Assembly: GCA_002729295.1 (NCBI GenBank)
Contig: PBTU01000143.1
Span: forward strand, 1-7,817
Source of the DNA: Verrucomicrobiales bacterium
GTDB lineage: Bacteria; Verrucomicrobiota; Verrucomicrobiia; Verrucomicrobiales; Akkermansiaceae
Direction: 5' to 3'
DNA: 7,817 nucleotides
The notes under the pieces were generated by a model, which was not told the DNA's origin, searched no databases, and saw only the letters and a program-made list of their open reading frames with translations. Position numbers and translations under genes: made by a program. Shown piece after piece: positions 1 to 5,385 of the stretch (position 1 is its first letter; each line of letters opens with the position of its first letter).

Positions 1-294
1 GAGGCTGCGTTCGGGAATGATTTTGGAGCGTCATCCGGTTTGAATTCGCATTTTCCTTCCTTCCTTTCAGGGACTGCGGGTTTCATTGGATTCCAACTCA
101 AACTTGATGACGCCACGCTTGTGAACGGGTGGATAGAGGTAACTCTTCAGGATGACGATACTCCAGGCGTCATTCATCAATGGGCATTTGAAGACTCTGG
201 TGCTTCCATTAGAGTTGGCCAAATTCCAGAGCCTAGTCAGACCGTTCTGTCTCTGTTTGGTTTGACTCTGTTGGCTTTACGCCGTCGCAAGTGA
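1..294 (+). CDS. PEP-CTERM sorting domain protein, C-terminal end (5' truncated)
   Basis: The reading frame is open from the left edge to a TGA at 292-294, giving 97 visible residues. The gene begins outside the window, so the internal TTG at 40 is not taken as a start. The end shows the three-part PEP-CTERM signal: the tripeptide in QIPEPSQT, a short hydrophobic stretch (TVLSLFGLTLLAL) and a final basic cluster RRRK. Ahead of it lie a GFIGFQL segment, GWIEVTL, and a segment ending WAFEDSGASIRVG, a layout often seen just before the tag in Verrucomicrobia. In this family the tag is recognised by an exosortase, which cleaves it and sorts the protein to the cell surface or exopolysaccharide. The body of the protein and hence its function are not visible. 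No exosortase gene is present here, but these are normally encoded elsewhere. Confidence 0.85.
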   Translation, partial: EAAFGNDFGASSGLNSHFPSFLSGTAGFIGFQLKLDDATLVNGWIEVTLQDDDTPGVIHQWAFEDSGASIRVGQIPEPSQTVLSLFGLTLLALRRRK

Positions 295-310
295 TCGACG
301 CTAGAGGTGA

Positions 311-325
311 AAATTGCGGCAATTT
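311..325. repeat. Short inverted repeat in the 295-537 leader region
   Basis: AAATTGC and GCAATTT form perfect 7-base arms around a single central G. The dyad lies 17 bases after the PEP-CTERM stop and about 210 bases before the next start. It is not followed by a T run, so it is not a typical intrinsic terminator. It could be an operator-like protein-binding site, or chance. I see no convincing -35/-10 pair in the surrounding stretch. Confidence 0.35.
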
Positions 326-488
326 AAAGTCGCAGATATTCATGATCTGAACGCTGCAGACCACGGCGTCTCGGTGATTCAAGGGCCCTGACGCGGTGGA
401 TAGGTTTCTCCCGTGAAAGCCTGATGGGCGGTGGGGAATTTAAGCGTTAATGTCTCTCGATTGCCTTGAGGTTTCTTGGAGAATTCCT

Positions 489-557
489 ATGCTGCCGTCT
501 GGCAACGGTTTCACCGTCAACCCTTGCAATGTTTGTTATGAAGTCCCTATCTCTTAA
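489..557 (+). CDS. Possible 22-codon upstream ORF overlapping the next gene's start
   Basis: ATG at 489 is preceded by GGAG (478-481) at 7-base spacing, the only clear Shine-Dalgarno in this leader. The frame encodes 22 residues (beginning MLPSGNGF, ending YEVPIS) and stops at TAA 555-557. It therefore runs through the ATG codons at 529 and 538 of the large gene in another frame. Neither of those ATGs has a good ribosome site of its own. Translation of the small frame could deliver ribosomes to the larger start by coupling or termination-reinitiation. No homology is recognised, and it may be fortuitous. Confidence 0.28.
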   Translation: MLPSGNGFTVNPCNVCYEVPIS

Positions 558-3500
558 ATCCCTGTTAGTCGCCTCGCTGGCTTGTTTGAGTCCGCAGGTC
601 GTCTCCGCCCAGAAAAAGCTCTCGAAAGGGGTGCTGCCTCCGATGAATCCGGATGCGGTTGAATTCAAAGCCCAGGCCGCGCCTTCCAAACTTTCGGTGA
701 AAAAAGGCGACACCATCGCGATCATCGGAACAGGAATGGCTTCGCGAATGAATCACTTCGGGCATTTTGAAACGGAAATCTATCTGACTTTTCCTGGTCA
801 GGACCTAACCATTCGTAATATGGGAGACGAGGGAAATACGCCGGGCTTCCGACCGCATCCCGGACGTGATCAGGAGCGCCAGTATGCTTTTCCCGGAGCG
901 AAGGAACTTCTTCCCCAGGCCTTGCAGGCATCTTCAAAGCCGGTCGGTCATTTCGAAACTCCCGATCAATGGCTGACCCGCATGGGCGCAGATACCATTG
1001 TCGCGTTCTTTGGATATAATTCCTCTTTTGAAGGCGCGGATGATGTCGAGCGATTCAAGAAGGAGCTTGAAGCCTTTGTGAAGCACACGCTCTCGCGCAA
1101 ATATAACGGGGAATCCATTCCGCAGCTGGCTCTCGTTTCGCCGAATGCCATTCAGGATCTCTCGACAAAATTCAGTGTTCCAAATGGGAAAGAGGAGAAT
1201 GCCAACTTGCAAGTCTACTCCGAGGCCATGAAGGAAGTAGCGAAAGCCAACGGCGTCTTGTTTGTGGATGTCTTTACTCCAAGTCAGAAATGGTATGCTT
1301 CGGGCGAGCAACTCACGAGAGACGGCGCTCTTCTGAACGATGCCGGATACCGGAAGCTCTCTCCCGGATTGACCAAGGCTCTCTTTGGAGGGAACAGTGC
1401 GGGAAAAGGAAAGCGAGAGGCCATTCATGCAGCGGTCACCGAGAAAAATTTCATGTGGTTGAACGACTTCAAAATCCCCAATGGAGTTCATGTTTATGGA
1501 CGTCGCTATAATCCATATGGACCGGACAATTATCCTTTCGAAATTAAGAAGACCCGTGAAATGACGGTCATTCGCGACAAAGCGATCTGGGCGACCTTGA
1601 AAGGAGCGAGTTTCGATGTCAAAGCGGCGGACGCTAGGACCACCAAACTTCCTCCGGTGAAAACGAATTACAAACCGAGTAATAAAAATGGTCCTGCCGA
1701 ATATGCTCCGGGCAAAGTAGCTCAAACCAAGATTAAGGTGGCTGACGGATACAAGATTGAACTCTTTGCTTCGGAGGAGGCTTTTTCCGACCTGAAAAAT
1801 CCGGTGCAGCTTGCCTTTGATAACAAAGGTCGCCTCTGGGTCGCCACGATGGAAAGCTATCCTCACTACCGGGTCGGAGATCCCAAACCAAAGGACAAGC
1901 TGATTATCCTTGAAGATACCGACAACGACGGAAAGGCCGACCGCCAGATCATTTTTGCCGATGATCTTCATATCCCGATTGGCTTCGAGATTTCCCACGA
2001 TGGTGTTTACGTGTCCCAGAGCGGAAATTTGATTCGTTATCGGGATGTCGATGGTGATGATCGCTATGACGAAAGGGAAGTGATTCTGAGTGGTTTTGAC
2101 GATCACGACACCCACCACGCGATCTCGTCATTTTGTGCTGATCCAAGTGGCGCGTTCGTGATGTGCGAAGGGGTTTTCCTGCACTCCAACACCGAGAGCG
2201 TCTACGGTCCAGCGCGGGGAACGAATGGCGGATTTTTCCGTTACAGCCCGCAGAAGAAGCACATCATGCGCTACTCCCAGTACAGCATTCCAAATCCCTG
2301 GGGTGTTGCTTTTGACAAGTATGGACAGGACTTTTTCCTCCATACATCAGGCCCTAGCATGACCTGGATGCTTCCGGGGACTGTGAAGGTTCGCTACGGC
2401 GCAAATATGAAGGCCCGCGATATTCTTACCAGTAACAAGGTGCGCCCGACTTCGGGAATTGAAGTGGTTTCAAGCCGTCATTTCCCTGATGAGGTCCAAG
2501 GTGACATTCTCATCAACAACAATATCGGATATCTCGGTGCCAAGCAGCACAAGATGGTGGAAAAGGATACCGGATTCTCTACCGAGTATGTACATGATCT
2601 CTTCGTTTCGGATGACCGGAACTTCCGCCCGGTCGATCTCGAGTTTGCTCCCGATGGCTCACTTTACGTCGCCGATTGGCAGAACACCTTGATCGGACAC
2701 ATGCAGCATAATGCGCGTGATCCGTATCGCGACCATGTTCACGGACGAATCTACCGTGTGACTTACCCTGATCGTCCCTTGGTCAAGCCTGCTAAAGTGG
2801 ATGGAGCCTCCATCGGTCAATTGCTTTCCAACCTCACTCTTCCGGAAGACCGAATGCGTTATCGCACTCGTCGTGAACTCCGCGAGCGTAAGGCCGAGGA
2901 AGTCGTTCCTGCTGCGGTTGCGTGGGCTTCCAAACAGAGTGATGATCGCCTAAAGCTCGAAGCCCTTTGGGTAACCTGGGGAGCTGACAAGGTCGATCCA
3001 TCCTTGCTGAAGGAGCTGCTTGTCTCCAAGGATCAACGAGTTCGAGCCGCCGCAGTGCGTGTTTTACGTTACAACCTGGATGTCATTCCTGATCATCTCA
3101 CCCTGCTCGACATGGCTGCGGGTGACAAAAACGGAACTGTTCGACTCGAAGCCATGATCGTTGCTTCTTACCTCGATAAAACCAACGGTCTCCGAATTGT
3201 TGAGAAGGCGAAAGCCGTCGGTGTTGATAAGAACTATCAGGACGTCTACAACTTTGCTGTCGCCACTCTCAACAACGCAGTGGTCAAGGTGAAGAAGCAG
3301 AAGAAATACCCCAAGGGAATCATCAAAGAGACCAAGAATCTGGTGACCGCCCAGGTCAACTGTGTCTATGAGTCGATCAAGTATGATGTGAAGACTCTTG
3401 AGGTTCCTGCCGGTAAGAAACTGCAGCTCGTCTTTAACAATCCCGATGTCATGCAGCACAACCTCATCATCGTGAAGCCGGGAGCAGCCGACAAGGTGGC

Positions 3501-3705
3501 TAATCTTGCGATTGAACTTGGTGCTGAAGGTTTCAAAAAGCAGTTCGTTCCCGAGAGTTCTGATATTCTTGCCGCTTCCAAGCTTCTGGACCCAGACAAA
3601 AAGGAAACCATCGAGATTACCTTCGATAAACCTGGAAAGTATCCTTTTGTCTGCACCTTCCCCGGGCACGCCATCCTGATGCGCGGAGAAATTGTGGTGA
3701 AGTGA
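538..3705 (+). CDS. Exported PVC-type multidomain protein: degenerate SGNH domain, dehydrogenase-like beta-propeller, HEAT repeats, azurin-like copper domain
   Basis: The product has 1055 residues. ATG 538 is chosen because it begins a clean signal peptide (MKSLSLKSLL, hydrophobic core, VSA|Q cleavage near residue 24). ATG 529 is possible, and the upstream TTG at 466 would add a non-secretory prefix. Residues about 50-285 resemble an SGNH/GDSL hydrolase, with block II-like Gly96 and block III-like Asn161. However, the block I serine position reads GTGM (64-67) and the block V histidine is Leu265 (D262-G-A-L). Residues about 400-740 form the membrane-bound-dehydrogenase-type propeller of PVC bacteria (FASEEAF, GRLWVATMESYPHY, HHAISSF, NPWGVAFD). 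It carries two DxDxDG-like calcium loops (Asp460/462/464/468 and Asp503/505/507/511). Residues about 788-890 are HEAT-like helices. Residues about 936-1055 are a cupredoxin with His974, Cys1039, His1044 and Met1048; CTFPGH-x3-M matches the azurin copper loop. There is no CxxCH. It probably acts as a periplasmic or surface oxidoreductase passing electrons to copper; the substrate is unknown. Confidence 0.9.
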   Translation: MKSLSLKSLLVASLACLSPQVVSAQKKLSKGVLPPMNPDAVEFKAQAAPSKLSVKKGDTIAIIGTGMASRMNHFGHFETEIYLTFPGQDLTIRNMGDEGNTPGFRPHPGRDQERQYAFPGAKELLPQALQASSKPVGHFETPDQWLTRMGADTIVAFFGYNSSFEGADDVERFKKELEAFVKHTLSRKYNGESIPQLALVSPNAIQDLSTKFSVPNGKEENANLQVYSEAMKEVAKANGVLFVDVFTPSQKWYASGEQLTRDGALLNDAGYRKLSPGLTKALFGGNSAGKGKREAIHAAVTEKNFMWLNDFKIPNGVHVYGRRYNPYGPDNYPFEIKKTREMTVIRDKAIWATLKGASFDVKAADARTTKLPPVKTNYKPSNKNGPAEYAPGKVAQTKIKVADGYKIELFASEEAFSDLKNPVQLAFDNKGRLWVATMESYPHYRVGDPKPKDKLIILEDTDNDGKADRQIIFADDLHIPIGFEISHDGVYVSQSGNLIRYRDVDGDDRYDEREVILSGFDDHDTHHAISSFCADPSGAFVMCEGVFLHSNTESVYGPARGTNGGFFRYSPQKKHIMRYSQYSIPNPWGVAFDKYGQDFFLHTSGPSMTWMLPGTVKVRYGANMKARDILTSNKVRPTSGIEVVSSRHFPDEVQGDILINNNIGYLGAKQHKMVEKDTGFSTEYVHDLFVSDDRNFRPVDLEFAPDGSLYVADWQNTLIGHMQHNARDPYRDHVHGRIYRVTYPDRPLVKPAKVDGASIGQLLSNLTLPEDRMRYRTRRELRERKAEEVVPAAVAWASKQSDDRLKLEALWVTWGADKVDPSLLKELLVSKDQRVRAAAVRVLRYNLDVIPDHLTLLDMAAGDKNGTVRLEAMIVASYLDKTNGLRIVEKAKAVGVDKNYQDVYNFAVATLNNAVVKVKKQKKYPKGIIKETKNLVTAQVNCVYESIKYDVKTLEVPAGKKLQLVFNNPDVMQHNLIIVKPGAADKVANLAIELGAEGFKKQFVPESSDILAASKLLDPDKKETIEITFDKPGKYPFVCTFPGHAILMRGEIVVK

Positions 3706-3731
3706 TTCTTATCTGTCTCGAATTCAATGTC

Positions 3732-3774
3732 ACATCTCTCTTCGGCTTTGACCGGATAGGGATGTTTTATTCTT
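3732..3774 (+). terminator. Rho-independent terminator after the azurin-domain gene
   Basis: The arms 3732-3745 and 3752-3765 can pair over 14 positions around a 6-base loop (CTTTGA), with two G-U pairs and one mismatch. The distal arm runs directly into TTTTATTCTT. The hairpin begins 26 bases after the TGA of the large gene and ends about 35 bases before the SUI1 start. It therefore separates the two transcripts. The other strand has no matching T run, so it appears one-directional. Confidence 0.6.
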
Positions 3775-3808
3775 GGGGTCCGTGTATTCTCATCCTTGAA
3801 TAGAGGGG

Positions 3809-4204
3809 ATGAGCCGGAGGAAAGATAAGGCGAGGCGTTTGCTAGAAGAACCGGAAATGCCGAATGTCTTTAATGCCTTGGATGCACTGAGTAATTTGCC
3901 ATCAGGATCGGAAGGGGAATTACCTTTGAAGACATCCAAGCGTGGCCAGAAAAATACCAACCGTGGGCGTGTGGACATTATCCGTCAGACCGCGCATCGC
4001 GGGGGTAAGGCTGTGACGGTGGTGAAGAATTTTACGGGGATTGGCCTTCCCGAGAAAAAGGAGCTGGCCAAGAAAATGCAGAAAGCCTTTGGAGTGGGAG
4101 GGACTGTGAAAGACGGCTGCATCGAAATTCAGGGAGATAAGAGGGAAGAGGTGAAGGGGATCCTAGAAGAGGCGGGTTTTAATCCGGTCTTCGCAGGTGG
4201 CTAA
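3809..4204 (+). CDS. SUI1/YciH family translation initiation factor
   Basis: This 131-residue protein has an N-terminal basic, low-complexity part (residues 1-60) and a C-terminal SUI1 domain (about 60-131). The domain carries the family signatures: the basic GGKAVTVVKNFTGIGL segment, KELAKKMQKAFGVGGTVKDG, then IEIQGDKREEVKGILEEAGF and a terminal AGG. E. coli YciH ends in a very similar way. SUI1 proteins (eukaryotic eIF1 and bacterial YciH) bind the small ribosomal subunit and affect start-site fidelity; bacterial members are non-essential and their exact role is less clear. ATG 3809 is preceded by GAGG(GG) at only 2-4 bases, which is tight, so ATG 3857 (residue 17) is a fallback that would still keep the whole domain. 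The gene lies behind a terminator and ends one base from the convergent exonuclease stop. Confidence 0.9.
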   Translation: MSRRKDKARRLLEEPEMPNVFNALDALSNLPSGSEGELPLKTSKRGQKNTNRGRVDIIRQTAHRGGKAVTVVKNFTGIGLPEKKELAKKMQKAFGVGGTVKDGCIEIQGDKREEVKGILEEAGFNPVFAGG

Positions 4205-4205
4205 C

Positions 4206-4916
4206 TTAGCTACTTTCCTTGGGTAATGAGTAGTGTCCTTCTTGCTCCAAAGCTTCCATGATCTTGAGGGCCGCAAAGGCGTCGTTGGCTGCGTAGAGCA
4301 ATTGTCGTTCGTTGAGTTCGGGGAGGGCCCAGTTGCTGGTGGTTGTTTTCTTGGACTTCTTGAAGCTTTGTTTGAGCAGAACTCCGATGGCTCCGCGGAC
4401 GCCGATCTGTCCCCGGTAGCCCCTCTTGCGGAAGATTTGGTCGAGATCGAGAACATGATTGAGCGCGATTCCGAATCGATTTCTGATCTGTCCGTGATCG
4501 TTCTTTAATCCAAAGCCGACTTTGAGGACGTCCTCTGAGGAGATGAGTTCGGCAGCGGCTTTCTCGCAATCGTTCCGATGAAGCTGGAAGATGAAGGCTT
4601 TGTTGGTGAGGGCAAATTGCACCACGTGGGGGCCGGTGCATTTCTGTCCTTTTCGGAAGGTTGGCTTGGTTTCGGTGTCGAAACCGCCAATTCCTGCGCT
4701 GAGAATTTCATCGACAGCGTCGAGGCATTCGGACCGGGTTTTTGGGACATGGATTTCGTGGGGAGAAACCCCCGGGAAAGGGGGAAGGAGGGCGGTCTCC
4801 GCTTTCGTGGGCGCTACTGGGTGGGGAGGCTTGTCCGTTTTCTTTGGGTCTCCTCCTTTGGCACTGTCGACATTGCCGCTCTGACGGTGGTTGGGCTGGG
4901 ATCTGGATTCACTCAT
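4206..4916 (-). CDS. DEDDy-type 3'-5' exonuclease domain protein (RNase D/WRN-like)
   Basis: This 236-residue protein has all three exonuclease motifs in order. Exo I is GFDTET with Asp80 and Glu82. Exo II is VGFGLKNDHGQI with Asp140. Exo III is YAANDA with Tyr208 and Asp212, the Y-x3-D spacing that defines the DEDDy branch. The preceding NWALPELNERQLLYAAND resembles the NW...L...QL.YAA.DA run of RNase D. These enzymes use two metal ions to remove nucleotides from 3' ends of RNA or DNA; which is the substrate here cannot be told. It is shorter than RNase D (about 375 residues) and has no HRDC domain. Residues 1-50 are a polar, Pro/Lys-rich extension. The start at 4916 is the most upstream one available, because an in-frame TGA lies two codons before it. 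No clear Shine-Dalgarno precedes it, which fits coupling to the small frame overlapping it. Confidence 0.88.
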   Translation of the reverse strand: MSESRSQPNHRQSGNVDSAKGGDPKKTDKPPHPVAPTKAETALLPPFPGVSPHEIHVPKTRSECLDAVDEILSAGIGGFDTETKPTFRKGQKCTGPHVVQFALTNKAFIFQLHRNDCEKAAAELISSEDVLKVGFGLKNDHGQIRNRFGIALNHVLDLDQIFRKRGYRGQIGVRGAIGVLLKQSFKKSKKTTTSNWALPELNERQLLYAANDAFAALKIMEALEQEGHYSLPKESS

Positions 4917-5059
4917 CTTGTGTCAGCTAGGCGGTATCTTGCTAGAAGTTGGGCCCATCTGCAAACACTCAACGCGTCCGGCGCGGATGTACTCTTGCTC
5001 ACTTGGCTCTCTTCGCATTCGAAAATCAAGACGTCAGCGTAGAAATACTGTGAATGCAA
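4913..5059 (-). CDS. Possible 48-codon ORF overlapping the exonuclease start (ATGA)
   Basis: On the - strand a frame opens at TTG 5059 just after an in-frame TAG, and ends at TGA 4913-4915. That TGA shares bases with the exonuclease ATG (4914-4916), the ATGA arrangement typical of translationally coupled genes. The deduced peptide starts LHSQYFYADVLIFECEE and ends ARYRLADTR. It has no membrane segment and no motif I recognise. The TTG start lacks a ribosome site, so a shorter version from GTG further in is possible. It overlaps the 3' end of another open - strand frame (stop at 5034-5036). It could be a real small gene, the tail of a decayed gene, or chance. Confidence 0.25.
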   Translation of the reverse strand: MHSQYFYADVLIFECEESQVSKSTSAPDALSVCRWAQLLARYRLADTR

Positions 5060-5113
5060 CGAGGACTATTTTTGGATTTGCGTGATCTTTTGCTCGAGCC
5101 AGGAGGTCTAATA

Positions 5114-5276
5114 TTGCTGGGCCATTTCCAGTTCTATTGTGAGCCCATGACGCTGCGTGACGACCGGCGTATTCCCCTTTATTTGGGAACTCACCGACGT
5201 AAACGTGAAGGACTGGACTGATCCCGACATCTGGCGTTGGACCTGCGCAATGTGGGTTTACGAAGAACTCGCCTGA
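5114..5276 (+). pseudogene. Possible small gene with a one-base frameshift
   Basis: A perfect AGGAGG (5101-5106) stands 7 bases before TTG 5114. The frame reads MLGHFQFYCEPM, then TLRDDRRIP, up to the CCCC run at 5174-5177. There the natural frame changes sense and stops at TGA 5219-5221. Dropping one C switches to a frame reading FIWELTDVNVKDW, then TDPDIWRWTCAMWVYEELA, and ending at TGA 5274-5276. That second part looks protein-like: mostly G or C at the third codon position and several Trp in a hydrophilic setting. Together they give about 53 residues; ATG 5147 or ATG 5054 are other starts. I do not recognise the family. It may be a decayed small gene, a sequencing error in a homopolymer, or coincidence, since the opposite strand is also open here. 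Confidence 0.33.
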
Positions 5277-5289
5277 AAGGAGGGGGTGA

Positions 5290-5385
5290 TTGAGGGATTC
5301 GCCAAGCTTAATTTTTATCGGACTTTTTGCTCTTTTTTCGATTCCCGCGCTTCTTTGGTTCCTCTTCTTTTTTTGGCTCGGCTGA
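5290..5385 (+). CDS. Possible 31-residue hydrophobic peptide antisense to the peptidase 3' end
   Basis: AAAGGAGG (5276-5283), an almost ideal Shine-Dalgarno, stands 6 bases before TTG 5290. The frame begins MRDSPSLIFIGLFALFSIP and ends with a Phe/Trp/Leu-rich run, closing at TGA 5383-5385. It starts 13 bases after the stop of the frameshifted frame above and overlaps the last 78 bases of the peptidase gene on the other strand. Its hydrophobicity is expected anyway, because codons antisense to Lys and Glu read as Phe and Leu. The ribosome site is the only independent support. Confidence 0.13.
   Translation: MRDSPSLIFIGLFALFSIPALLWFLFFFWLG

Noticed and set aside
466..537. TTG 466 as the start of the large gene
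   Set aside because: It would put 24 residues including CCRL before an otherwise clean signal peptide, and it has no Shine-Dalgarno.
934..2118. A 394-codon open frame on the - strand
   Set aside because: It is entirely antisense to the well-supported large + strand gene, lacks recognisable domains, and looks like a shadow of that gene's codon pattern.
3748..3773. TTGACC followed by TATTCT as a promoter for the SUI1 gene
   Set aside because: The spacing is only 14 bases, and the TTGACC lies in the loop and stem of the terminator hairpin. Not strong enough to call.
4578..5042. 154-codon + strand frame over the exonuclease gene
   Set aside because: It is antisense to the exonuclease, which has all three catalytic motifs; no domain or ribosome site supports the opposite frame.
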